Below are positions 16,579-24,192 of a stretch of DNA of 64,000 nt, piece by piece. The translations under genes and the position numbers were made by a program. This stretch comes from Nonomuraea spiralis. GTDB lineage: Bacteria > Actinomycetota > Actinomycetes > Streptosporangiales > Streptosporangiaceae. Positions within the stretch are counted from its first letter, which is position 1; every line of letters starts with the position of its first letter. A model generated the notes under the pieces. That model saw only the letters and a program-made list of their open reading frames with translations. It was not told the origin of the DNA and did no database searches. The DNA is taken from NCBI RefSeq assembly GCF_014648435.1, contig NZ_BMRC01000003.1, forward strand, positions 310,001-374,000, written 5' to 3'.

Positions 16579-17807
16579 CAGGCCCTGCCGTGCGAGGTCC
16601 TCGACCGGCGCGACACGGAGTCGACGATCACCGCGAGCAGCAGGACGGCGCCGGTGACCACGAACCGGATCGAGGAGTCCAGGTTGAGCAGCGTCAGGCC
16701 GCTGGAGATGGACTGGATGACGACGATGCCGAGCAGCGCGCCGAAGGCCGTGCCGCGCCCGCCGAACAGGCTCGTCCCGCCGATGACCGCCGCCGCGATG
16801 GCGTTGAGGTTGACGTCGCCCGCGCCGCTGCTCTGGTTGGCCGCGGCCAGCCGCGCCGCCGCGAGGATGCCGCCCACCGCCGCGAACGTCGAGCAGAGCA
16901 CGAACACCGAGGTGTAGACGGCCCTGACGTTGATGCCGGCGCGGCGCGCGGCCTCCACGTTGCCGCCGACGGCGTACACGGCCCGGCCCCACTTCGTCCG
17001 CGACAGCAGGTAGTGCATGACCAGCACGAGCGCCACGAAGAAGACGAACATCCAGCCCACGCCGCGCGTCTGCCCGAGGTACCAGACCACGAACGCCAGC
17101 ACCGCCAGCAGCGCGAGGCTCCTGACCGCCAGCAGCGGCACGCTCCTGGCCGACAACCCGGCCCGCCGCCGCTCCCCGGCGTGCAGGAACCCGCTGACGA
17201 ACAACCACCCGGCCGCGACCACCGCGAACGTGTACGACAACCAGTCGGGCACGAAGTCGAGCTGCGCGAAGTTCACCAGCCCCGAGTCGAACGGCAGGTT
17301 GATCGACCCCTTGGTGCCCAGTACGTAGAGCTGGAGGCCGAGGAAGGCGAGCAGTCCGGCCAGCGTGATCACGAAGCTGGGCACGCCGAACCGGTTGAAG
17401 AGCTGCCCGTACAGCCAGCCGATGACCGCGCCCATGAGCACCGAGGCCAGGATCGCCACCCAGACCGGCAGGCCGTTGCCCACGAACAGCACCGCGAGCA
17501 CCGCGCCGGACAGTCCGCTGACCGAGCCGACCGACAGGTCGATCTGGCCCACGAGCAGCACGCACACGATGCCGAGCGCGATGACGCCGACGGCGGCCGA
17601 CTCCAGCGTGAGGTTCACCAGGTTGGCGCTGGACAGGAAGATCGGGTTGAGGATCTGCAACACCGTCCAGATGACGACGAGGCCGATCACGACGGGGATG
17701 ACGCCGAGGTCGCCGCCGCGAGCCCGTTCGACAACGTCGGCGAGCACGCCGCGCAGCCCCTGGCGGTCGAGCAGCCGCTCGTCCTGGCGGTCCGTGGTCG
17801 TCGTCAC
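16578..17807 (-). CDS. Pentose-type ABC transporter permease (XylH/RbsC family)
   Basis: A 409-aa CUT2 permease with about ten predicted transmembrane helices. The CUT2 landmark V-G-Q-I-D-L-S-V-G-S is near residue 87, and the later A-V-Y-A-V-G-G-N-V-E-A-A-R-R-A-G-I loop is also typical. Its length matches XylH (about 400) rather than RbsC (about 320). The GTG start overlaps the ATPase stop. It forms the homodimeric channel of the importer. Confidence 0.93.
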   Translation of the reverse strand: MTTTTDRQDERLLDRQGLRGVLADVVERARGGDLGVIPVVIGLVVIWTVLQILNPIFLSSANLVNLTLESAAVGVIALGIVCVLLVGQIDLSVGSVSGLSGAVLAVLFVGNGLPVWVAILASVLMGAVIGWLYGQLFNRFGVPSFVITLAGLLAFLGLQLYVLGTKGSINLPFDSGLVNFAQLDFVPDWLSYTFAVVAAGWLFVSGFLHAGERRRAGLSARSVPLLAVRSLALLAVLAFVVWYLGQTRGVGWMFVFFVALVLVMHYLLSRTKWGRAVYAVGGNVEAARRAGINVRAVYTSVFVLCSTFAAVGGILAAARLAAANQSSGAGDVNLNAIAAAVIGGTSLFGGRGTAFGALLGIVVIQSISSGLTLLNLDSSIRFVVTGAVLLLAVIVDSVSRRSRTSHGRA

Positions 17808-18577
17808 GGGGTGACCTCCCTCGTGCTCATGGCCTGGGCGCGGCGGGAGACCGCGTTGTCCGTGGCGCCGGTGATCGCGGCGATGATGTCCTCGGCGGAG
17901 ACGTCGCCCACGTCGAACACCCCGTTGTTACGGCCGAGCCGCAACACCGCCACCTTGTCGGCCACGGCCCGTACGTCGGCCATGTTGTGGCTGATCATGA
18001 TGACGCCGAGGCCGTTCTCGCGGAGGCGTTCGACCAGGTTGAGCACCTCGGCGGTCTGGGCCACGCCGAGCGCGGCGGTGGGCTCGTCGAGGATGATGAT
18101 CTTGGGGTCGCCGAGCAGCGACCGTGCGATGGCGACCGTCTGACGCTGGCCGCCGGACAACGCCGCGACCGGCACCCGCACGCTGGGGATCTTGGCGGAG
18201 AGCTGCCGGAGCAACTCCCACGAGCGGGTCTCCATGGCCACGTCGTTCAGCCGCAGCGGGCGGATCTCCTGGCCGAGGAACAGGTTCTGGATCACGTTGA
18301 GGTTCTCGCAGAGCGCCAGGTCCTGGAAGACGGTGGCGATGCCGAGCCGGTGGGCGGCGGCCGGGGTCGGGATCTCGACCTCCCGGCCCTCGAACGAGAT
18401 CGTCCCAGAGTCCGGCGGGTGCACGCCGGACAGGATCTTGACCAGGGTGGACTTGCCCGCGCCGTTGTCGCCGACGACCGCGACGACCTGGCTCGCCGCC
18501 ACATCGAGCTCGATGTCCGTGAGGGCGGCCACCGCACCGAAGGTCTTGTTGATGCCCCGCAGGGACAGGACGGTCAT
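17804..18577 (-). CDS. Sugar ABC transporter ATP-binding protein (single-domain, XylG/FrcA type)
   Basis: A 257-aa ATPase with Walker A G-D-N-G-A-G-K-S-T, signature L-S-G-G-Q-R-Q, Walker B I-I-I-L-D-E-P, and the H-loop M-I-S-H-N. It has only one nucleotide-binding domain, unlike the ~500-aa fused ATPases of E. coli XylG/RbsA; single-domain versions are typical of FrcA-like actinobacterial systems. AGGAGG precedes the ATG. It lies 9 bp after the binding-protein gene. Confidence 0.93.
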   Translation of the reverse strand: MTVLSLRGINKTFGAVAALTDIELDVAASQVVAVVGDNGAGKSTLVKILSGVHPPDSGTISFEGREVEIPTPAAAHRLGIATVFQDLALCENLNVIQNLFLGQEIRPLRLNDVAMETRSWELLRQLSAKIPSVRVPVAALSGGQRQTVAIARSLLGDPKIIILDEPTAALGVAQTAEVLNLVERLRENGLGVIMISHNMADVRAVADKVAVLRLGRNNGVFDVGDVSAEDIIAAITGATDNAVSRRAQAMSTREVTP

Positions 18578-18586
18578 CGGCGCCTC

Positions 18587-19678
18587 CTACTTGATGCCGA
18601 GCTCGGTGCAGCCCTTGGCGTACTCGCCGGTGCAGACGTCGGCGGCCTTCATGATCTGGCTGTCGAACAGCACCTCCTTGATGTTCTCCTTGGTCACGAC
18701 CGTGGGGACGAACAACTGCGAGGGCGTGTTGTAGAGCGTGTCCTTGCCCGCGGGCTTCTTGCCCTGCATGAACTGGTACGCCGTGTCCGCGGCGGCCTCG
18801 GCCACGATCTTGATCGGCTTGGAGATCGTGTTGTACTGGTCGCCCGAGACGATGCGCTGGGCGGCGGCGATCTCGGCGTCGTTCCCCGTGATCGGCGGCA
18901 CCTTGGTCCCGGCCGCCTTGAACGCCGCGATCGAGCCGCCGCCGGTGCCGTCGTTGGCCGCGACGACGCCGACGATCTGGTCCTTGAACTGGGTGATCTG
19001 GCCGCTGACCCAGGTCTGGGCCTTCTCCGGCTGCCAGTCGGGGGTGTCGTACTCGGCCAGCAGCTTGAAGCCGCTCGGGTCGACCGCGCTGTGGATGCCC
19101 TTCTTGATCAGTCCGGCCGCCGCGTCCGTGGGCGAGCCGTTGACCTGGAGGATGCCGCCCTCAGCGTTCTCCTTCTTGAGGTGGTCGACCAGCGACTGGG
19201 CGATCATCGCGCCGATCTTCTCGTTGTCGAACGAGATGTAGTGGTCGGCCGGCGTGGCCGGGATCGGACGGTCGTAGGCGATGACCGGCACCTGCTGCGA
19301 CTGGGCCGTCTTGACGATGGTGGCCGCCGCGGCGGAGTCGACCGGGTCGATGACGATCGCCTTGACGCCCTGGGCCAGCGCGGAGTTGGCCTGTTGCTGC
19401 TGCTTGGCGGCGTCGGAGTCGGCGTTCTGGTAGATGACCTCGCAGCTCGGGCAGAGTTGCTTCATCTTGGCCTCGAACAGCGGCTTGTCCTGCAGTTCGT
19501 ACCGGGTGGAGGCGAGGTCGGGCATGAGGAAGGCGACTTTCGCGTTCTCGGTGCTCCCGCCGCCGCCGGTGTTCCCATCACCGCCGGAGCCGGAGCCGGA
19601 GCCGCACGCGGCCAGCACCGAGCCTGCGAGCACTGCCATTGCGGCGAACGCATACGTCCGCGTCTGAGCTCTGTTCAC
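18587..19678 (-). CDS. Sugar ABC transporter substrate-binding lipoprotein (XylF-like, CUT2)
   Basis: A 363-aa periplasmic-binding-protein-fold receptor with a signal peptide ending in lipobox L-A-A-C and then a Gly/Ser linker. The body has the type I two-lobe fold (A-F-L-M-P-D-L-A-S-T-R-Y, A-I-V-I-D-P-V-D-S). I prefer GTG 19678 because a GTGAGG ribosome site lies about 9 nt upstream and the signal peptide then begins with N-R-A-Q-T-R; upstream ATGs at 19705-19708 remain possible. It heads the seven-gene leftward operon. The promoter (TGGACA 19799-19794, 18-bp spacer, TAACGT 19775-19770) overlaps a SorC-type operator. Confidence 0.92.
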   Translation of the reverse strand: MNRAQTRTYAFAAMAVLAGSVLAACGSGSGSGGDGNTGGGGSTENAKVAFLMPDLASTRYELQDKPLFEAKMKQLCPSCEVIYQNADSDAAKQQQQANSALAQGVKAIVIDPVDSAAAATIVKTAQSQQVPVIAYDRPIPATPADHYISFDNEKIGAMIAQSLVDHLKKENAEGGILQVNGSPTDAAAGLIKKGIHSAVDPSGFKLLAEYDTPDWQPEKAQTWVSGQITQFKDQIVGVVAANDGTGGGSIAAFKAAGTKVPPITGNDAEIAAAQRIVSGDQYNTISKPIKIVAEAAADTAYQFMQGKKPAGKDTLYNTPSQLFVPTVVTKENIKEVLFDSQIMKAADVCTGEYAKGCTELGIK

Positions 19679-19790
19679 GGGTTCATTCCTCACTCGCTCA
19701 TTCATCACGCTCGATGCCCCCGAGACCGGGGCACGCCCTCACAGGAGGGCGAGCCCTGTGGTGCGGCTCACGTTAGCGCGAGGTCAGAAT

Positions 19791-19812
19791 ATTTGTCCAG
19801 CAAAAGTGTTCA
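19791..19812 (-). promoter_or_regulatory. SorC-type operator at the sugar operon promoter
   Basis: On the minus strand this 22-bp site starts with TGAACACTTTTGCTG and ends with GACAAAT. It matches the site before the sorC gene (20799-20820, read on the plus strand) at 18 of 22 positions. It overlaps the -35 box of the sugar operon and the sorC stop codon. Confidence 0.65.
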
Positions 19813-20775
19813 GAGCTGGCGAGCGGCCGCCACCAGGCCCTCCGCGGTCGGGGTGTCGGTGACGAGCTGGTTGAAGTAGCCGCCCCGGGCGCCCGCGACG
19901 ATCGAGAGCACCTTCTCCGCGCCCACCGCGACCGCGATCGTGGCCGGGATGCGGCGCAGCTCCTCGGGGCGGGTGGCCACCAGACGCTCGCTGCCCGCGT
20001 ACGTGACCGGGTCGCCGTTCCTGTCGTAGACGCGCATGCAGACGTCGCCCACGGCGTGGCGCAGGGAGTCGGCGTCGCGGGGCATGAGCGCGGGCACCAT
20101 CTGCCGCATCAGCGGCGCCGAGCCCACGCCGACGATCGCGCACTTGGCGTGCGCCCACAGGTCCATGACCCGGCGCACGGACGGCTCGTGCTGGAGCGAG
20201 TAGAACAGCTCGGGGCCCGGCAGGGCGGGGGCGTAGAGGTAGGCGGGCACGCCGCCGGCGCGTTCGGCCAGGATGCGGGTGGTCTCGTTGGTCTGGAACC
20301 AGGGTTGCGGCTCCTCCTGGCCGCCCACGGCCGGCGCGATGGTGACCCCGGGGAACTGGCCCAGGCCCTCGCGGGCGCACTCGTAGACGGTGGTGCCCGA
20401 GGAGACCAGCACCACGTCGCCCGACTCCAGGCCCACGGCGGCCAGCGCGCGGGCCACCCCGGGCGCCAGCCACGGGCCGAGCGCGGGTCCGCTGACCTTG
20501 GGCACCAGGTAGACGCGCTCCAGGTCGAGCGCCCGCGCCACCTCGGCGGCCAGCGGGCCGTCCTCCAGCGTGGCCGGGCGGTGCACCTTGATCTCGACGA
20601 TCCCCTGCCTGCGGGCCTCGGTGAGCAGCCTGCTCACGGTCGCCCTGCTGACGCCGAGCCGCTTGGCGATGTCGCCCTGCGTGGCGTCCTCCACGTAGTA
20701 CTGCTGGGCCGCCGCGTACATCAGCTCGTGGGGGAACCTGGCCTGCGCCTCCGGTGCGACGTCGGCGGCATTCAT
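19810..20775 (-). CDS. SorC/DeoR-family sugar-binding transcriptional regulator
   Basis: A 321-aa regulator with an N-terminal helix-turn-helix (residues about 30-62, T-Q-G-D-I-A-K-R-L-G-V-S-R-A-T-V-S-R-L-L). It is followed by the SorC effector domain that binds phosphorylated sugars, with V-S-S-G-T-T-V-Y and V-G-V-G-S-A-P-L motifs. ATG 20775 has GAGGGAG upstream. It is transcribed in the same direction as, and just before, the CUT2 importer/kinase operon. An operator copy lies in front of both genes. The likely inducer is a sugar phosphate made by one of the two FGGY kinases (inference from the family). Confidence 0.9.
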   Translation of the reverse strand: MNAADVAPEAQARFPHELMYAAAQQYYVEDATQGDIAKRLGVSRATVSRLLTEARRQGIVEIKVHRPATLEDGPLAAEVARALDLERVYLVPKVSGPALGPWLAPGVARALAAVGLESGDVVLVSSGTTVYECAREGLGQFPGVTIAPAVGGQEEPQPWFQTNETTRILAERAGGVPAYLYAPALPGPELFYSLQHEPSVRRVMDLWAHAKCAIVGVGSAPLMRQMVPALMPRDADSLRHAVGDVCMRVYDRNGDPVTYAGSERLVATRPEELRRIPATIAVAVGAEKVLSIVAGARGGYFNQLVTDTPTAEGLVAAARQL

Positions 20776-20798
20776 GCGCGCGCTCCCTCGATGGTGCG

Positions 20799-20820
20799 TG
20801 AACACAATTGCTGAACACAT
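20799..20820 (+). promoter_or_regulatory. SorC-type operator upstream of the regulator gene
   Basis: On the plus strand this site begins TGAACACAATTGCTG and ends AACACAT. It contains two TGAACA half-sites as a direct repeat around CAATTG. It lies 24 bp upstream of the sorC ATG and matches the operator of the sugar operon, which supports autoregulation. Confidence 0.65.
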
Positions 20821-20867
20821 GCGAAAACGACTATACGGCCTTCCGCCGCGAGGGACAGGTTAGTCCG

Positions 20868-21854
20868 CTACGCCAGGGATCGGCCGACCAACGCGTCACC
20901 CAGCGGCGTACGCGCATAAAGCACGGAACGGCCCGTACGGGTGCCCGCGACGAGACCCGTCCGGCGCAGGGCCGCGAGGTGGCCCCCGGTGGTGCCGAGA
21001 CTCTGGCCGAGCAGGGCGGCGAGGTGTGTGGTCGTCGCGGGCACGGCCAGCTCGGTGAGGATGCGCGCCCGGGTACGCCCGATCAGCAACGCCAGGTCGC
21101 CGTCCGGCACGCCGACCCCGGCGCCGGTGCCACGCGCCGGGTAGACCAGCGCGTTGGGCCACGACTCCTCCAGGTACGCCCCGACCGAGCGGGAGAAGGC
21201 CGTCGGCAGGAACAGCAGGCCCTTGCCGCCCAGCACGTGCAGGCCGTGCCGGGTGTGCAGGCGCACCTCGATGTGCCCGTCCGGACGCCAGCGCACCTGG
21301 TCGCTGAGGTCGTCGAGCGCGGCGGCCCAGCCGTAGGCGGCCAGGCGTCCGGCGCGCTGGATCACGTCGCGTTCCAGGATCGTGTGGAAACGCGGCCAGC
21401 CCACCGAGATGATCTCCCGCCACAGGGCCTCGTACGCGTCCGCCAGCACCTGCACCACCCGCGGCGAGAACAGCACGTCCCGAAGCTCTCCCGGCAACGG
21501 CGGAAGGCCCGCGACCACCCTGGTGATCTCCGCGTGGGCCTGGGCGACCGGGGTCCGGCGCATCGAGGCCAGCTCGGTCTCGAACGGCACGCTCATCCCG
21601 GCCGGGGGCGGCGCGATGAAGTCGACGTTCGCGTCGCCCTTGTTGCCGCTGACCGCCGCGAGCGCGCGCAGCGCCGGATGCCGTCCGACCAGGTCGAGGT
21701 ACGGGCCGCGCCACCGCTCCACCCAGCGGCGGTGCACGCCCGGGTCGTTCCGGCCGTCGAGCGTCCAGTGGGCGTGCATGGTCTCGATCAGCGGCGAGAT
21801 GGCGAACCTGCTGGCCACCAGGTCCTGCGGGCTGACCTGGATCCTTAGTGGCAT
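20868..21854 (-). CDS. ArsR-like winged-helix regulator (DUF5937 type)
   Basis: A 328-aa protein whose C-terminal ~90 residues form an ArsR-type winged helix (T-T-H-L-A-A-L-L-G-Q-S-L-G-T-T-G-G-H-L-A-A-L). The long N-terminal region (about 1-230) matches the helical sensor domain seen in DUF5937 ArsR regulators. No metal-binding Cys cluster is visible. The ATG at 21854 abuts a palindrome, so the transcript is probably leaderless. It is divergent from an MFS transporter, which it probably represses. Confidence 0.85.
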   Translation of the reverse strand: MPLRIQVSPQDLVASRFAISPLIETMHAHWTLDGRNDPGVHRRWVERWRGPYLDLVGRHPALRALAAVSGNKGDANVDFIAPPPAGMSVPFETELASMRRTPVAQAHAEITRVVAGLPPLPGELRDVLFSPRVVQVLADAYEALWREIISVGWPRFHTILERDVIQRAGRLAAYGWAAALDDLSDQVRWRPDGHIEVRLHTRHGLHVLGGKGLLFLPTAFSRSVGAYLEESWPNALVYPARGTGAGVGVPDGDLALLIGRTRARILTELAVPATTTHLAALLGQSLGTTGGHLAALRRTGLVAGTRTGRSVLYARTPLGDALVGRSLA

Positions 21855-21855
21855 C

Positions 21856-21873
21856 TTTCGGTTATATCCGAAA
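21856..21873. promoter_or_regulatory. Operator palindrome between arsR and MFS genes
   Basis: The inverted repeat TTTCGG-TTATAT-CCGAAA has an AT-rich centre that could serve as the -10 for either strand (TATAAC leftwards, TTATAT rightwards). It touches the arsR start codon. Its position is ideal for one repressor to control both divergent genes. Confidence 0.6.
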
Positions 21874-21913
21874 CTGTGGCCCGGATGGCGGCCGGTTCCG
21901 CAGCATCGGGGGT

Positions 21914-23176
21914 GTGAGAGCGGCGACGTACGGCGATGTGTTCGCCGTCAAGGAGTTCCGGGTGCTCTTCGGCAGCTTCGCGCTGCTCGTCACCGGGGAC
22001 TCGATCAAGATGCTGGCCCTGTCCGTGCTGGTGTACGCGCGTACCGGGTCTCCCGGGTTGTCGGCGGCGGCGTACATGGCGGGGTGGTTGCCGTACATCG
22101 TGGGCGGGATGTTCCTGTTGTCGCTGGCCGACCGGCTGCGGCCCAGGGCGCTGATGGTGACCGGGGAGCTGGTCCGGGCGGTGGTGTGCCTGCTGCTCGC
22201 CTACGCCGGGCTGCCGGTGTGGGGGATGCTGGCGCTGGTGCTGGTCAGCGGGCTGTTCTCGCCGGTGTTCGGCGCGGCCAGGTCGGCGACGCTGCCGGAC
22301 GTGCTGCCGGGGGACGCGTTCGTGCTCGGGCGGTCGGTGCTCGGGGTCACCTCGGCCGCGGCGCAGGTCGGGGGGCTCGCGGCGGGGGGCGCGTTCCTGG
22401 CCCTCGCGGGAGCGCAGGGCGCCCTGGCCGCGACGGCGGGCCTCGCGCTGGCCGGCGCCGCGGTCCTCCGGTACGGCCTCCCCAACCGCCCACCCCGCCT
22501 CCCCGCCTCCGCCCCCGGAGCCACTGGTGAGGGGGCGGTGCGGCAGACGTTGCGGGTGAATCGGCGGCTGCTGGCCGATCCGGGGGTGCGGGGGTTGCTG
22601 CTGGCCGGGTGGGTGCCGACGATGTGCCTGGCGGGGGCGGAGGCGATGATCGTGCCGTACCTGGGCGGTCAGGGGCGGGCGGGCGTGGTGCTCGCGGCGG
22701 CGGCGGTCGGGATGGCGGTGGGGGAGTTCGCCGTGGGCAGGTTCGCCGCGCCGCCGCTGCGGGAGCGGTTGTCCGCGCCGCTCGCGGTGTTGCTCGGGGT
22801 GCCGTGGCTGGGGTTCGTGCTCGGGCCGGGAGCCGGGTGGGCGGCGGTGCTGGCGGCGTGCGCGGCGGCGGGGTTGTCGTACCAGCTCGGGTTGCAGCGG
22901 CGGTTCGTGGACGCGGTGCCCGAGGAGGCGCGCGGGCAGGCGTTCGGGCTGCAGTCGGCGGGGCTGATGACCGGGCAGGCGGCCGGCGCGGCCCTGATCG
23001 GCGTGCTCGGCGAGACCGCCGGCCCCGGGCCCGCGATCGTCACGGCGGGCGCCGCGGGCATCCTGTCCGCCCTCGCCCTGCTCCGCTCCCTACGCCCCCC
23101 GACCCCCGCCCCCGCACCAGCCCCGGCCTCCGGTACGGCTAAGGCGTCGGGAGTTCGCCGGAGCCGCGCGGGATGA
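21914..23176 (+). CDS. MFS transporter (probable efflux pump)
   Basis: A 420-aa inner-membrane protein with about 12 transmembrane helices and the MFS_3-like loop A-D-R-L-R-P-R after helix 2. GTG 21914 has a GGGGG run just upstream and gives the normal N-terminal cytoplasmic stretch; the frame from 21848 crosses the operator. Divergence from an ArsR-type regulator suggests substrate-induced export. The 3' end overlaps the convergent lacI gene by 38 bp. The substrate is unknown. Confidence 0.87.
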   Translation: MRAATYGDVFAVKEFRVLFGSFALLVTGDSIKMLALSVLVYARTGSPGLSAAAYMAGWLPYIVGGMFLLSLADRLRPRALMVTGELVRAVVCLLLAYAGLPVWGMLALVLVSGLFSPVFGAARSATLPDVLPGDAFVLGRSVLGVTSAAAQVGGLAAGGAFLALAGAQGALAATAGLALAGAAVLRYGLPNRPPRLPASAPGATGEGAVRQTLRVNRRLLADPGVRGLLLAGWVPTMCLAGAEAMIVPYLGGQGRAGVVLAAAAVGMAVGEFAVGRFAAPPLRERLSAPLAVLLGVPWLGFVLGPGAGWAAVLAACAAAGLSYQLGLQRRFVDAVPEEARGQAFGLQSAGLMTGQAAGAALIGVLGETAGPGPAIVTAGAAGILSALALLRSLRPPTPAPAPAPASGTAKASGVRRSRAG

Positions 23177-24122
23177 GCCGTACGGGCAGCTCCACGTGCT
23201 CCGGCGGCCCGCCGTCACCGCGCAGCCGGCGGAACAGCAGCTCGGCCGCCACCCGCCCCATCCACGCCGGATCCTGGGCCACCACGCTCACCCCCGGCCG
23301 CAGCAGATCGGCCAGCTCGAAGTCGTCGAACCCCACGAGCGCCAGCCGCCGTCCCTCCAGGGCCCGCAGCGCGGTCACCGTGAGCCGGCCGTTCCCGGTG
23401 AACAGCGCGGTCGGCGGCTCGTCCAGCGCGAGCATGCGACCGAGATCGGCCCGTACGTCGTCCAGCGCCGGCGTACGCATCGCCACCAGCCGCGGATCGA
23501 ACAGCCCGCCCAGCGCCCTGCGGTAGCCCGCCAGCCGCTCGGCCGCGGTGTAGATCGCCGGATCGTCCCCCAGGAACGCGATCCTGTGGTGCCCGTGCGC
23601 GAGCAGGTGCCGTACGGCCCGCTCGGCCCCGCCCGCGTTGTCGGCGAGCACGGTGTCCACGTCGATCCCGGACCCCGGCGGCCGGTCGGCGAACACCACG
23701 GGCGTGCCGGTCTCCAGCTCCCCCCGCAGGTACGCGTGATCGTCCCCCGCCGGGACGACGATCAGCCCGTCCACGCGGCGCGCGCAGAACGTCTCGACCA
23801 CCTCGCGCTCCCTGCCCGGCTCCTCGCCCGACGATCCGCTGAGCAGCAGGCAGCCGTGCGCGATGACGACGTCCTCGACGGCCCTGCTGAGACCTGCGTA
23901 GAACGGGTCGGCGACGTCCTCGATGACCAGCCCGATCGTGGCGGTCATGCCCCTGCGCAGGCCCCTGGCGCTCTCGTTGCGGCTGTAGCCCAGCCGGTCG
24001 ATGGCCGCGCGCACCCTTTCGGCGGTCGCCGGATGCACGCCGGGCTCGCCGTTGACGACACGCGAGACGGTCTTGAGCGCCACGCCCGCCGCCGACGCGA
24101 CGTCCTTCATCGTCGGTCTCAC
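23139..24122 (-). CDS. LacI family transcriptional regulator
   Basis: A 327-aa regulator with the classic LacI helix-turn-helix (T-M-K-D-V-A-S-A-A-G-V-A-L-K-T-V-S-R-V-V-N, residues 4-24) and hinge helix L-R-R-G-M. A periplasmic-binding-protein-like effector domain follows. GTG 24122 gives the usual V-R-P-T-M-K-D start. About 30 bp upstream lies GACAACGCTGTC, a variant of the perfect palindrome before the sugar importer at 8976. This regulator is therefore a candidate controller of that importer. No sugar gene is directly adjacent. Confidence 0.88.
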   Translation of the reverse strand: MRPTMKDVASAAGVALKTVSRVVNGEPGVHPATAERVRAAIDRLGYSRNESARGLRRGMTATIGLVIEDVADPFYAGLSRAVEDVVIAHGCLLLSGSSGEEPGREREVVETFCARRVDGLIVVPAGDDHAYLRGELETGTPVVFADRPPGSGIDVDTVLADNAGGAERAVRHLLAHGHHRIAFLGDDPAIYTAAERLAGYRRALGGLFDPRLVAMRTPALDDVRADLGRMLALDEPPTALFTGNGRLTVTALRALEGRRLALVGFDDFELADLLRPGVSVVAQDPAWMGRVAAELLFRRLRGDGGPPEHVELPVRLIPRGSGELPTP

Positions 24123-24152
24123 GCTTGGATCATGTCCTACTCCATCCGGGCG

Positions 24153-24164
24153 GACAACGCTGTC
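24153..24164. promoter_or_regulatory. LacI-type operator near the lacI start
   Basis: GACAACGCTGTC is an imperfect palindrome with a central CG/GC step. It matches 11 of 12 core positions of GACAACGTTGTC in the operator at 8919-8934. It lies in the 70-bp space between the lacI start and the CynX-type MFS gene, so it could control either. Confidence 0.5.
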
Positions 24165-24192
24165 AGAACGCCTGTGCCAGAGTAGGTGCCCT

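Noticed and set aside
12064-20820. AI-2 (Lsr) uptake system, suggested by SorC/LsrR-type regulator, FGGY kinase and importer
   Set aside because: There is no LsrF/LsrG homologue, and the kinases resemble ribulokinase and erythritol kinase types. The permease/ATPase arrangement is the common CUT2 pentose form.
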